DNA of 64,000 nucleotides from Lumnitzera littorea (GCA_024138015.1 JAMXBB010000010.1:7404839-7468838), one strand, 5' to 3'; shown: positions 23,582 through 35,694, counted from the stretch's first letter. Numbers and translations: made by a program. The notes: generated by a model not told the origin, from the letters alone.

Positions 23582-26392
23582 TGTAATATATCAAGAAAAT
23601 GTTTTTCAAAATCAAGAGCATTTTAGGCATTTTAAAAACTTCCCAAAACCCTACTCCCATTAACCTGCCTCCATTTCCTAAAAAGCCTAGTTTTCACAAA
23701 ATTAGGCCTTGTCCACTCTTTTTATGCCGTTAACTAAGACATCTTCCCTAAACCCTTCCACAAGAGGAAAATGAGGGAGTGATTAAGTTAAGAATCTTAG
23801 AGTTTAAGGTCAAATAAACTTGTATTAAGCTTCTTAGCACCTTAAATCCTATTATTTCTTGATGTTTTCAGCTTATCGATAGGTATTTTCAAGAAATGAT
23901 ACTTAGTTTTTGTGCTTAACTAGTCCAAACCCAAACCTAGACCTACCGGTTCAATCAGTGGATAAAATAGCTATTGGGAATATACACTTATTTATATACA
24001 AGTATATCTAACTTGATTGTCATATTAGTAATGTGGAACAAAAGATATAAAGGTTACAAACAAGTTAGAAAAACAAAAGTTAATCCCTAATTACTAAGAA
24101 TGAAATTAGTATTTTTTATAAAAGTCTATATATATCAAATCAAACAAGTTTTTGAAGCTATATTTATTGCTTTGTTTTAAATAGCAACGCATCAAATGTT
24201 GTAAATGGGAAATGGTTATTTCCTATTCTCATTAAATTAGTTAATTTTTTTCATTATTATTTATTTTATTAATGTTAAATTTATTTTATTTTATCTTTTT
24301 TTTCATTCTTTTCTTTTCTTTTTCCTAAGTTAGCAACTCTTAAACTACTGGGTCAATATGTTACCCGTTAACTCAGCGATTCGACCATACAGGTCTAACC
24401 CATATGGTTGGGTCCATGCTAGGTCTTGGATCTCGAGGCGGTTCTAGGTTGGGTCACAATTTGGGCCTAACCCGTGCTTAAGTCTATGCTTAGTAGCCTT
24501 TCCAAGTATTAAAGATGAGTTTCATAGAAGACTTCTTGAGTTAAGTTGATTCTCAACTAAAAGCTTTGTTCTAGAAGAGTTATACTTAGGTTTTGATGAG
24601 TTTTGATTTTGCAACTAGGGGTTATTTGCAGCTATTGGTGATTTAAAGCCTCACTAATCTAACTTCACTAAGTGTTCACCATTTTGTAAGTAAGTTTATT
24701 GAGCTATAATACTTCGTTTTGATTCTTACATTGGAAATCTATTATTTGGAGTAGGAAATTGAGGATTTAGCTAAACTTTAGGGTTATGAACCCTTGGTTT
24801 ATCATGCTTTAAGTTGGATTTGGAAGGGTATGAGTTTTAGATAAGGAAATGGGTAAAAAGAATATTGTATTCAAAGTATTTTGTTTTACAATTTTACAAA
24901 ACAGAAGCAAGGCATCTAGATGCCATACTAGATAATGTGTAGAAGTTAGGCTACTGTAAGTGGCAGAAACTTAGCATCCAGATGATATTCTCTATAGCAT
25001 TTGGATGCATGCCTTGCTCTAAGTTCTTTTGTTTTTCAAGTTTCTTTTCGACCAATCATATCCCAACCAACTTCTTGTCTAGCCTCACCACTTCCAAACA
25101 ATTCAATCTTTAATCTGGAAATTGAAAATTTAAGAGTATTTGCAATTGATCTTACCATTCGACTTCAGGGAGGAAAGTAATTATCTTTACTAATTAAGGC
25201 TATAAGATGGTTTAAGCAATTAATATGAAATTGGGACTAGGTGTTATCAATAGAGACTAAATTGTAGGCCTAATAAGAGTTGCAAACTGATTAGAATTGC
25301 ACCTTGTATTGGATTACAAAGTATAGGAGTTAAGGAACTATGTTGAGTAAATTGTCTTTGGGTCAGGTACTTAAATTCCCTTACCTTTAAGCTCCCTTGC
25401 CCATTAGTTTGTTTGTTCGGTGACTTAATTATATGGTGCTTAGTTGATTTCTTGTACTTGTTAGAATTTAGTAAGTAAATTGAACTAACTTACATTCAAC
25501 CTAATTAAACTTGGTTATTGGTTGTGCTTGATCTACTCATTTTAAGGGCCAACAGTAACAAATCTTTAAAGGAGCAATTGCTTATCATATATGAGGTTTC
25601 CCTAGTGGATTTTCATATAAGACAACGCAACTAGAAATCTAAGTTTGAAGGACTCCAGAATCTAGACTCTAGGTGTAAAAGATTTAAAGGAAAACTTATA
25701 CATATACCTACCTATGGACGTAGGTAAAGATTACGGTGCGGCAGGGTTAAGAGTACCCTTTTGTTGGATTGCTAACATAAATTCAAAATAATTACTTGAC
25801 TGTTTACTTTATACTTAATGTAACTTGCATTATACACATGTGTATGACTTGATCTGGCATCCGATTATGCATGTACATCACGTATTAAGTTTCGGCTCAT
25901 TCTTTTTATCTTTTTTGAAGCATAGGGACTGATAAGTATCTTATCTATGAAGAGCCTTTTTTAGATGATAACCAGGAAGAGGAAGGTGTCAAATATTTAT
26001 ACTTTTATGACAATTAGAGATGAGATGACCTATGTATTGTTAGAGCTATATTGTGTTTAGGAGAGCTTTGTTAATATTGAGGAAATAGATTCCTTTATTA
26101 TTTTATAGTTATGTGTTAACCTATGGAGATTGTAGACTTCTAGATTTACTTTTCGTGTTACTTATGCATTCTAAGCTAGTAAACTCCTTGGAATATTGTG
26201 TTGGTTTAATTTTAAGATTATGATGATTTGAATGGATGATGTTTCCTACTCCTTTTGAGATTCTCTCATGTATAAGTGGTAAAGGTTTATGTTAAAGGTT
26301 AATGTTTATGAATTTAGAAGTTTTAACATATTTCCAGTCAACAAAAATATGTAACAGGTTGTAATGCCCAATTAAGGTTCTAAGGCATTATA
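23582..26392 (+). repeat. 5' LTR of element B (with insert D)
   Basis: Starts TGTAATATATC and ends gcattata, which pair as an inverted terminal repeat (original probably TGTAAT...ATTACA). It is collinear with 41457-43689 except for the insert at 23919-24486. By eye roughly 15-18 % of positions differ in the first 125 bases, so the element is old. Confidence 0.85.
23919..24486. mobile_element. Insert D (568 bp) in the 5' LTR of B
   Basis: This block is absent from the 3' LTR. It is bounded by tgctta at 23913-23918 and 24487-24492. Its right part is GC-richer with gggtta/ggcccaa-type words common in hAT-like elements. Clear terminal inverted repeats are not visible, so the class is uncertain; the insertion itself is well supported by LTR comparison. 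Confidence 0.6.
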
Positions 26393-26399
26393 GTTTAGG

Positions 26400-26411
26400 T
26401 GGTATCAAAGC
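26400..26411 (+). other. Primer binding site of element B (tRNA-iMet)
   Basis: TGGTATCAAAGC, 11 of 12 matching TGGTATCAGAGC, eight bases beyond the LTR end. Confidence 0.85.
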
Positions 26412-27382
26412 TAAGGTTTAGGGATCATAAAGGGACTAAGGATGAAGGATCAAGTAGGGAGCTAGGCTATTGATTTAAGACCTAGGTGAACTGATATGAG
26501 AATCTTAGACATTTGATCATGGAGATACTAGGGAATGAATCTCATAGTTAAATAAGTTGTTGATCATAGAGTGGATAATAAGTGATCTATGAAGTTAGAA
26601 ATTGTAACTTAAGATATATATATATATTAAGGCTTAGTCCAGTGTTATTATTGGTAAATTAGATTATTCATGCTATTGTATGATGTTTGTTGTAGTTATT
26701 CCTTTATTTAATTGTTAAATAATCTATCCTCCTTTTTACACCACTCTTTCAACTAACTTCTTCGTGGTTACTAGGGGATAAAGTACCTTGTGAGATGCTT
26801 TTCCTCTTAGACCACCTTGTTCGAGGGGCACTGGGTGTAGACTGGTTCAAGTCCTTAGGGAGATCCTAAAGCCCAGGGGGATCAAATAAGACAGGGCCAG
26901 GCTCTTGATAGGACTACTGTGCTACTAAAGACTATGAATTATCTTATTGGAGTGTTAGCCTAGCAACTGCACCTAGAGAAAGAGTTATTAGTTTAGACAA
27001 GTCTGCCCAATAGATTAGTGACTTCAACCTAAAAGGGAAGACTATTTGGCTTTTGATAAGTAGATAGAGGACTTGGAGGACCCCTTTGTTGCTTTTCATG
27101 TATCGGATGAAATGAAAGTAGATTATATAGCCTATAAGTTGAAAGGAGCTATTGTTGCATGGTAGGCTAGTTAGCCAAGGAGGATAAAGGGGCCTCTAAC
27201 CTAGTAAGAATTTAAGAATCTGTTATATACTAAGTTTTTTCCTATCGATGTAGGGAATCAATTGTAAGATGCTTATTTCAATTGCTAATAGGGTCATAAG
27301 ACTGCAAAGGAGTATGAGGCTAAGATGAGTCGTTTGTTCAGGTTTTTGCCACCAGCAATGAAGGCAAATGCTAGGCCCCGAG
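26412..27382 (+). pseudogene. Element B leader and gag, first part
   Basis: After a leader of about 350 bases the gag frame is readable from about 26.75 kb. The block I-E-D-L-E-D-P-F-V-A-F followed by KVDYIAYKLKGAIVAW matches the gypsy retrotransposon-gag domain. It continues with EFKNLLYTKFFP and YEAKMSRLFRFLPP, then is cut by element A at 27382. Most stops are TAG/TAA where TGG, CAG or CAA is expected, indicating C-to-T (or G-to-A) decay. The part after element A is at 33657. Confidence 0.72.
27378..27382. repeat. Target-site duplication (left) of element A
   Basis: ccgag; right copy cagag at 33652-33656 (4 of 5). Confidence 0.6.
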
Positions 27383-28237
27383 TGTTGTGAACCGTAACTA
27401 AGAACAAACAAAGCCAATCACTGGATGAGTCCAAGCTTGAAAAAAGCTCAAAATGGGTTAACAAAGAAAGGTACGAAAGGGTAAAAATGATGAATAAAAT
27501 AGTAAGCAAAAACCCATAAACAACTCTAGAGGATATGGCGTACCAAAAGAACTTTTGAGAACTCACGGCACAATTCGATATAATGCACAAATTGGTCCAA
27601 TGAGGCTACTCGCCACCTAACCTTACTTAAGGGAAAGGATAAGAGTGATGCCAAGAGTAAACAAGCAGTGTTTACGCAAGGAAGAATGTACAAGTGTATT
27701 AAAGGTAATCCGATCTCCTACAGCTACAAGTACAATGGTATTTATACCCATAAGTTAGGGCAACATGCCCAAAAAGGAAAAGATAAAAAGGAAATTTCCT
27801 AAAGAAGTAATAATGTAAATGATATAAAAGGATAAAAATGAATATACAAGAAAAACAATCATTGGTGCTATAGATTCTACACATGATACTGTACACGTAG
27901 CGATGTTGCATTAGCAAGGTTGTTAGGAGATGTGGACAAAAAGTATGGACAAATGGGTTGGTCCGAGCAAGGATGGCCTAGTTAATCTAGTCTCTCTCTC
28001 TCGGCTTCTCGATAAGGAAGATGCCAAGTAATTGGTTGACTCGGCGCTGAAGAGCAATCATTAACTCGGCATACCATAAAGCAATGGGTGGTCATACGGC
28101 ATGGCATTAAAGATGACTCGGCATGGAAGTACTCGGCCTTGGAAGGGGTTGGTTAGAGTAGGAGGATTCGTCGTAGTAGCCCCTCTAGTCCTCAAGTTCA
28201 AATGTGGGTAAGAGTTTCAGTAACCTAATTCCTATCG
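27383..28237 (-). repeat. 3' LTR of element A
   Basis: Collinear with 32797-33651, same length (855 bp). The right boundary, aattcctatcg, is degraded from the gattctcatca seen in the other copy. Confidence 0.85.
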
Positions 28238-28250
28238 TTCCTTCTAGGTT
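28238..28250 (-). other. Polypurine tract of element A
   Basis: Minus-strand agaaggaa directly precedes the 3' LTR, the expected position for plus-strand priming. Confidence 0.5.
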
Positions 28251-28289
28251 GTTTTGGATTTAAGGTCAAATCCGAATGGTGTTTGCTCA

Positions 28290-29420
28290 GTTCTTCGTCA
28301 AGGTAATATGGACTGAGGTCGGCAATGCTAAAAGTATCAAAAACCCCATAGTCCATAGGCAGTTCCAACCTATAAGCATTGTCATTGATTTTTTAGAGGA
28401 TTTTGAAAGGTTCTTCCGCTCTTGTAGATAATTTGTTCTTCCTTTTGTTCGGGAACCGTTCCTTACTAAGGTGTAACCATACTAAGTCTCCTGGCTGAAA
28501 TCTTTTAGCCGACCTACCCTTAGTCTTTTCTCGCATTCTTCTGGTAGTTTGGTCAATGTGCTGGGTGACCTTATTATAGATGTACTGAAGAAATTGTACT
28601 TTGGTCGAGGCATCAGGGTCCTCTTACTCAAGTACTGGTACAGGGGCATGGTCGAGGGGCAATTCGGGATTAAATCCATAAACCACCTCGAAGAGAGTTT
28701 GCTTAGTAGTGTCATGTACAGTTCGGTTATAGGTGAACTCGACCACTGGCAGGCAGACGTCCCAATCAACCAAGTTCTTGCCTACTACAGCTCGAAGTAG
28801 TGCCCCAAAATACGATTAACCACCTCTGTTTGGCCGTCAGTTTAGGGATGACATGAGGTACTGAAGAGTAATTTGGTTCCTAGCTAACGTTATTGGGTTC
28901 TCCAAAAATGACTCAAGAACTTCGAGTCTCTATCAAAGACTACACTTCTCAACATGCCATGTATCCGCACAATCTCCTATAAGAAAAGAGAAGCAATAGC
29001 CAAAGCGTTGTTAGTTTTGATATAGGGCACGAAGAGTGCCATCTTACTAAACCGATCCACGACGACCATTACGGAATCTTTGGCTTAGGCAGTTCGCGGT
29101 AGTTTGAGAACAAAGTACATACTTAGTTCAATCCACAACCTCGTCAGAACAAGTAGAGGCATTGCTTTCCCTTATTCGGCTCAGCATTTGGCCTTTTTAC
29201 ACACGGCACAGCTTTCAACAACTCGATACACATCTCTTGGCATTCTCAGCCAAAAGAATCGGCCATTCAATAGTTTTACAGGTCCTCCTCTCTCTAAAGT
29301 GTCTAGAGAGTCCTCTGCTGTGGGCTTCCCTAATTAATAATTTCCATAGGGAACAAGTCAGCACGCACAGTTTCTTCCCTCGGAATAGATAGCCATCCTC
29401 CACATAATACTCATCCACTG
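28290..29420 (-). pseudogene. Element A integrase and C-terminal pol region
   Basis: The minus strand from 29420 reads through an H2C2 zinc-binding area (EAHSRGLSRHFRERRT, matching EAHGGGLxGHFG), then a degraded integrase core. A TEVVNR block near 28.83 kb corresponds to the QTDGQTEVVNR stretch that precedes the catalytic Glu. The C-terminal part near 28.5-28.3 kb, in another frame, has a GDLVW-like segment and IADLSPY before the 3' LTR. Several frameshifts and stops. Confidence 0.7.
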
Positions 29421-29499
29421 TTCTTTCATCTATGCATCGCGAAATTATTGGTCCAAAGTGTAGATCCCTAGAGTACTATTCTTTAATACTTGCGAAACC

Positions 29500-30620
29500 A
29501 AACAACCTGGTCTGCAATTATGATAAAAGCGCATATCTCCTCAAAAGAGCATTTGCAACAACGTTGCTCTTTCCCTGCTTGTATTTAATTACAAAATTAA
29601 ACCCCTCAAAGAATTCAACCCATTTTGCCTACCGCTTCGACAACTTGGTCTGACTTCAGAGGTATCTCAGCGATTCATGGTCAATATATATGACAAATTC
29701 TCTCTGTAGTAAGTAATGTTGCCACACTTGCATTGCTCGGATCAGTGCCAAAAGTTCCTTGTCATACACGAAGTAGTTTAGCTATGGTCCTTGGAGCTTC
29801 TCGCTGTGGAAGGCAATTGGTCAGCCTTCTCGCATCAAGACAGTGCCTATTCCAACACTCGATGCATTGCATTCCAGTTCAAAAATTTTGTCGAAGTCAG
29901 GTAGTACTAACACCGGAGTAGAGGTAAATCTTTCTTTTATGTCTCCAAAACTCCTCTCCTCCCTTTCTCCCCATCGGAAGTCGATGTTCTTCTTTGTTAG
30001 CTCGATAAGTGGCACAGTGATAATGCTGAAATTCCTGATAAACCTTCTATAAAACGAAGCTAGTCAGTGGAAACTTCTTACATTGGCACAAGTAGTAGGA
30101 GTCGGCTACTTGACAATTGCCTTAATCTTCTCATCATCGACTCGCAAGCCTCCTCCACTGACTACACACCCTAAGAATACTACTTCCTCCTAGTAGAAGC
30201 AACATTTCTTCAAATTGCCGAATAGTCTCTTGGCATGAAGGATATCCAGGACTGCTCTAAGATGTTCACAGTGACTCGACATGTCAGCACTATAGACCAG
30301 GATATCGTTAAAGTACACTACGACACACTTCCCTATGATATGTCTCAGTACATAGTTCATAAGTCTCATGAAAGTGCTCGAGGTATTCGACAAGCCGAAG
30401 AGCATGACCATCCACTCGTCTCGAACACAGTCTTCCATTCGTCTCCTAGTCTCATGCGAATTTGATGGTAGCCAAATTTAAGATAAATCTGGCTGAAAAT
30501 CTTAGCTCCACTCAACTCATCCAACATATCTTCTAGCCTTAAGATCGGATATCTATATTTGATCATGATTTTATTCATAGCTCAACTATTAACATACATT
30601 CTCTAAGTTCCATCCTTCTT
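29500..30620 (-). pseudogene. Element A reverse transcriptase and RNase H
   Basis: From about 30620 the minus strand gives KYRYPILRLEDMLDEL, then GYHQIRM and DEWKTVFET, then MLFGLSNTSSTFMRLMNYVL, VVVYFNDILVYS and EHLRAVLDILH, the gypsy RT palm order. The catalytic YxDD is YFND (30301-30315), so activity is lost even before counting frameshifts. RNase H follows near 30015-29600 with DIKERFTSTPVLVLPDF, VLMREG, AFHSEKL and YDKELLALIRAM in broken frames. Confidence 0.78.
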
Positions 30621-30769
30621 TGGCACTAAAAGTACAAACACAACACAAGGGCTAAGACTCTCTCTCACATAACCTCTCTCTAGCAACTCATTGACTTGAC
30701 GTTAGAGTTCAGAAGCCTACTTTGGATTCATCCGATAAGCTAACTTATTTAATAGTGCAACGTTGGCTA

Positions 30770-31290
30770 CTAAGTCAATGCAATGCTCCATGTCTCGAGT
30801 TGAGGGCAACCCCTCAAGTAACTTATCAGGAAACAGGTCGGCATAGTCATCTAGCAACTCCTTAATTTCCTGGGAAAGCTTACCCCGCTCCTTACTTCCA
30901 ATAGTCGCCTGATCAATAATAGGATCGGCTTATCAGCATTGATGGCCTCTTGGAGCTTGGCTCTACTCATCACTAAAGCTTTCTTTGATCCACAAGTAAG
31001 AGTCGTCTGTAGCTTGTGAACTTCTCTCAGCAGCATCAGATTCAACGTGATCTTCCCAACAATACGTGGGAAGCACACATAAGCAGCACGTCGCAGAGGA
31101 TCTAATCAGAGTAACTCCCTATAGTGATCAGCAGCAGTATTTGCTGAATGACATGTAATACTCCTTCCTCACTTAACCAATGCAACTTGTACAGCCTAGG
31201 ATGTGCAACAGTCGATAGCTTCAGTTTTGAAACAAGATTGGTCGATGTCACATTGGTGCAACTTCCACTATCTACAATGAAAGCACACAT
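30770..31290 (-). pseudogene. Element A protease region
   Basis: The minus strand near 31290 encodes MCAFIVDSGSCTNVTST, matching the retrotransposon aspartic protease active site (D-[SG]-G-S-C-T-N). HPRLYKLHWLSEEG follows, corresponding to HPxPYKLQWL. Downstream frame damage continues toward RT. Confidence 0.75.
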
Positions 31291-31549
31291 CTAATCATTC
31301 ACCTTACAGGTGGTATGAAATAAATTTTCCCTCTACTCCTCCTCTTGTAAGGGTTCTATGCTTATAGTACGTCAGACAACCATGAGTAATTGGTTCAAGT
31401 CCTTGGGAAATACGTCATCCTCAATCAGTTCTTTCTCGACATTTTCCTTCTTGATAGGAACCTCCTCCTCCTCGAGTTCCTCATCTATGCTCTCTACTTC
31501 AAACTTTAGGATGTCTCCCTTAATGACTATCGTCCTTCAGTTCGAGCAC

Positions 31550-32627
31550 TGAACAGCCTTATGTTCAAACCCTTGACACTTAAAGTACTTAATATGGCTG
31601 GTCTTCCTACCAAACCCTTACCCCTTCTCATACGTTTAAGTTGACACTACATCTTTAGGTCGGCCTTTTTACTCGTCTCTAACATCAACTCTTCTGTTCG
31701 GCTTGCTATTAGACTAAGCTCGGTGACTTACCTGTCCAAGTTGGCTAGTCGACATTCTGGTCGTTACTCAGCTCCTTCTTTGTCTCTTCACTCGCTGGGC
31801 AATCTTAATAGCTTCGTCCATTGTGTCAAATCGTTGCAACTCCACAATACCTCGGATGTCTCCTCTTAACCCAGTGATAAACCTTGAGACTATTCGAGGT
31901 GGTGGTTCCAAGCTTCACATCTTATCATAAGCATTTGGAATTCTTAAACATATTCATCAACTGTTCGGCCTCCTTATCTCAACTCCTAAAGCAAAGTAAA
32001 AGTATATTGGAGATAAGTTTCCAGCACAAATCTGTTTCTAAGCATCCTCTTCATCTCGGGCTAGGTGTTAATCTCTCAGTACCCCTCTCTTCTTCTCATG
32101 GCCTAAAAATTCTTCCACTACAAGGCAGCATATCCGGAAAATTCAACAGCAGCAGTTCTCATTTTCTCGTAATCCTCATATTGATAGTAATCAAATACAC
32201 GCTCCACCTTCTCTTCCCAATCCAGATACTCATTAGCATTCCCAGATCCATTGAAACTCAAAATCCAAAGCTTTACATGGTCGGATGCTCTAGAGACTCA
32301 TACACACTCTTCCTCAAAATACTCTTCTTCCTCCTCATCAAGCTCTCTCGGGTTTATCCTTCGCCTTACTCATCCGCCAGGTCCTCTACCTCGAACTGGT
32401 CGAGCTGGGTTCTGACCTCTAACAGGTTGAGCAGCTTATAGAGTGTTTTGTGCGACCTTGGTGGGTCGGTAAGACATAGCATGAACAGCTTGGGTCAAAT
32501 CTACCAAGAGTTTAGCTACCTCATCAAGTCTTTTGTCAGTACTTTTGGGAGTTTCCTGAGGTTATCGTCCATAGTAGACAACTCCACTGTCATCACCAGT
32601 ATTAACATTTATACTTGGATCTGTCAT
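31550..32627 (-). pseudogene. Element A gag with zinc knuckle
   Basis: A gag start ATG lies at 32627 (M-T-D-P-S-I-N-V). Further in, GSGNANEYLDWEEKVERVFD and MRTAAVEFSGYAAL match the gypsy gag domain. The zinc knuckle near 31550-31590 reads YFKCQGFEHKAVQCSN; relatives have CFKCQGxGHxxxxC, so the first Cys is Tyr and the Gly before His is Glu. An acidic linker rich in EEE (about 31440-31520) separates it from protease. Confidence 0.75.
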
Positions 32628-32781
32628 TTTTCCTCACAAATTCAAATTCAAACAAACACTTCAGAAAGTGAACAGCTAATAACATAGTAATCAAATGAAT
32701 ACAGTAACTTGCTTTGTTTCTCACACACAAAACCAAATATAACATAATTCAAGAACTAACTACAACTCATACAAAACCTCC

Positions 32782-32793
32782 GCTCTAATACCA
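32782..32793 (-). other. Primer binding site of element A (tRNA-iMet)
   Basis: Minus-strand TGGTATTAGAGC, 11 of 12 with the plant tRNA-iMet site, three bases from the LTR end. Confidence 0.88.
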
Positions 32794-32796
32794 AGA

Positions 32797-33651
32797 TGTT
32801 GAGAACTGTGATCAAGAACAAACAAGGCAGATCGCCGGATGGGTCTAAGCTTGCAGAAAGCTCAAAAAGGGCTAATGGGAAAAGGTACGAAAGGATAAAA
32901 ATGACAAATGAAACAATAAGCAAAAACCCATGAACAACTCTAGAGGATATAACTCACAAAAAAAAACTCTCGAGAACTCACGGCACAATTCGATATAACG
33001 CATGAATTGGTTCAATGAAGCTAGTCTCCACCTAACCTTACTTAAGGGAAAAGATAAGAGTGATGTCGAGAGTAAACAAGTAGTGTTTACGCAAGGAAGA
33101 ATTTACAAGTGTATTGAAGGTGATCTGATCTCCTACAGCTACAAGTACAATGGTATTTATACCATAAGTTAGGGTAACATGCCTAAAAAGGAAAAGATAA
33201 AAAGGCTATTTCCTAAAGAAGTAATAATGTACATGATATAAAAAAGTAAAAATGAATATACAAGAAAAACAATCATTGGTGCTACAGATTCTACACATGA
33301 TACTGTACAAGTAGCGATGTTGCATTAGCAAGGTTGTTAGGAGATGCGGATAAAAAGTATGGACAAATGGGTTAGTCCGAGCAAGAATGGCCTAGTTAAT
33401 CTAGTCTCTCTCTCTCGGCTTCTCAACAAGGAAGATGCCGAGTAATTGGTTGACTCGACGCTGGAGAGCAATCATCAACTCGGCATACCACAAAGCAATG
33501 GGTGGTCATACGGCATGGCATTAAAGATGACTCGGCATGGAAGTACTCGGCCTTGGAAAGGGTTGGTTAAAGTAGGAGGATTCGTCATGCCAGCCCCTCT
33601 AGTCCTCAAGTTCAGATGTAGGTAAGAGGTCCGGTAGCTTGATTCTCATCA
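32797..33651 (-). repeat. 5' LTR of element A
   Basis: Plus-strand edges tgttgagaa and ttctcatca form an imperfect inverted terminal repeat. It contains a cluster of actcggc/gcatgg words between about 33450 and 33560, repeated in the other LTR. Confidence 0.87.
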
Positions 33652-33656
33652 CAGAG
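33652..33656. repeat. Target-site duplication (right) of element A
   Basis: cagag; compare ccgag at 27378-27382. Confidence 0.6.
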
Positions 33657-34300
33657 TCTACAAGTTTCTGAGTGGTCTAGAGCTAGAGCTAGAGCTGCAA
33701 ATGTAAAGGAAGTGTTTCAACTAAGGACTTATGCAAAAAATGTTATGAAGGTAAAGTACATGGAAAAGAACTTAAGGAAGAAAAAGGATACGTTAGCAAG
33801 TCGATCTAGCTCCATGATAGAAAAAACGACCGCTCTTGGAGTTGAAACTTAAGGTAATGGGAAGAAGCCACAGGTGATGACTAAAGCTATGAGTAAGGTG
33901 TGCCCTCTTGTTCAAATCAAGACCCTATCTCCATCTCTTCTAACATAAGTACTTTTGATTGTCGAGTGCCTTAGGTGCTATGGGCCTCATGAGTTAAGGG
34001 CTTACAAATGGCCAATAGATGTATGCTTTTCCTGTGGAAAACAGGCCATTTCAACAGGGACTGTACTAACAAATTAGTGCCATTATCCTTCTACCATATA
34101 TGTACTTAAAGGGGTTACCTTCCTATAAATTATACTAAGAGATACATAGGAGGACAAGTTAAGGCAAGCTAGCAAGTTGTTAGGCCTCCAGTTAGAGAAC
34201 AGATCAGGTAGCAATAGATCGATAGACCGAAACAAAGGGCCCCAATGAGGGTGTTTGCATTCCATCAACAATACCAGGACTTACTAGATGAGAACATCAT
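33657..34300 (+). pseudogene. Element B gag, second part with zinc knuckle
   Basis: The sequence resumes the interrupted gag (YKFLSGLELEL). A knuckle-like CFSCGK...GHFNRDCTN is readable at 34024-34075 after one frame change, preceded by a CLRCYG segment as in Tekay-type gag, which has extra Cys/His before the knuckle. Confidence 0.68.
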
Positions 34301-35694
34301 TGTAAGTACACTACTTGATCACTCTTATAGTGTATATGCTTTATTTGATACTGGTGCTATGAATTCTTGCATCTCTAAATTATTTTTGCATACTTGTAGC
34401 TTATTTCTTTAGCTTATGACTAGATCTCTAAATGTTTGTACACTAGGCAAAGATCTGTAGAGGGGTTAATGTAGAGGTTGAAGGCAGATTTCTACAAGCA
34501 GATATCTTGGTTTTGAATATGTATGAATTTGATGTTAGTTTGGGTATGGATTGATTGGCAAAGTATCGAGCTATTATTGATTGTTATTGTATGGTGGTAC
34601 ACTTTATACTATATGATGAGAATGAGTTTAGCTTTAAGCTAGATGCTCAAAGGCTAATAAAGTTACCTACTTATGAGTTACGGGATAAAAGGATACTAGT
34701 AGCCTTGTCCTTGGGAGGTAAAGAACCAGTGAGGTTGGAGCAAACGCATGTGGTGAATGAGTATCTTGAAGTGTTTTTGGATAAATAAACAGGATTGCCA
34801 CCTAAGAGGAAGATCAAGTTTTGTATTGATTTAGTACTTGAAACCACTCCTATCATGAAGCAATTATATAGAATGGCCCCAATTGACCTAGTTGAGCTGA
34901 AGAAGCAATTACAAGATTTACAAGAGAAAGGATTCATTAAACAAAGCACATCATCTTAGGGAGCTCCGATTTTGTTTATTAAGAAGAAAGACAGTAGTAT
35001 GAGACCCTGTATAGATTACCAAAAGTTAAATAAAGTCACAATCAAGAACAAGTACCCTCTTCCCAGAATTGATGACTTGTTTAATTAATTACAAGGAGCC
35101 TAAGTGTTGAGAATTAAAGAGGAAGATGTTCCTAAGATCACCTTCAAAACAAGATATGGCTACTTTGAGTTTCTGGTGATACCTTTTAGGCTAACTAACT
35201 CCCCAACAACTTTCATGGACTTGATGAATCGGGTGTTCAAAGACTTTTTATATAGGTTTATTAATGATATTCGGATCTATTCCAGAAGCAAGGAAGAGCA
35301 TGAAAAGTACGTAAGGTTAGTTTTAGGCAAATTGAGGGAGGAGTAGCTGTTTTCAAAATTCTCCAAGTGTGAATTCTAGCTTGATTGAGTAATGTTCTTG
35401 GGTCATGTAATAGATAAGAATGAGATTTCAGTAGATCTTGTAAAGGTAAAGGTAGTTATAGATTGGCGAACATCGAAGTCAATGATTGAGATCTGAAGCT
35501 CCTTAGGTTTAGTAGGCTACTATTGAAGATTTGTTAAAGGTTTCTCAAGTTTAGTCACGCCTCTCACGAGACTTACTAGAAAAAGGGGTGAAGTTTGATT
35601 GTCATGATCAATGTGAATCTAGTTTTCAAAAGTTAAAGGAGAAGTCAAGTACGACTCCAGTGTTGACCTTACTTAAGAGTGGAGAAGAGTTCAT
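34300..35694 (+). pseudogene. Element B protease and reverse transcriptase (to insert C)
   Basis: Protease core LFDTGAMNSCIS is at about 34342-34377. RT begins with PIDLVELKKQLQDLQEKGFI, then MRPCIDYQKLNKVTIKNKYP, PRIDDLFN, YGYFEFLVIPF and LTNSPTTFMDLMNRVF, and a catalytic box changed to FINDI (relatives have FIDDI). About a dozen codons are missing before RIKEEDVP (compare relatives with SKIDLRSGYHQ there). FLGHVID and a thumb segment follow until insert C at 35694. Several stops. Confidence 0.8.
35690..35694. repeat. Target-site duplication (left) of insert C
   Basis: ttcat; right copy ttcac at 39670-39674 (4 of 5). Confidence 0.55.

Larger units (their letters stand above)
27383..33651 (-). 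mobile_element. Ty3/gypsy element A, nearly complete, nested in gag of element B
   Basis: A 6.27 kb minus-strand LTR retrotransposon with two 855 bp LTRs, a tRNA-iMet primer site, a purine tract, and gag, protease, RT, RNase H and integrase regions in gypsy order. Its protease spacing and CFKCQG-type zinc knuckle recall chromovirus-like clades, but I see no chromodomain after integrase. Pol reads to within a short distance of the 3' LTR. Multiple stops and frame changes make it inactive. LTRs differ by about 6 % in the part compared (about 20 in 320), mostly transitions, so it is younger than B. Confidence 0.88.

Noticed and set aside
28549..29653. Plus-strand frames of 73-83 codons
   Set aside because: Shadows of the minus-strand integrase region of element A.
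31884..32441. 185-codon plus-strand frame
   Set aside because: Antisense of element A gag, where the conserved gag blocks read on the minus strand.
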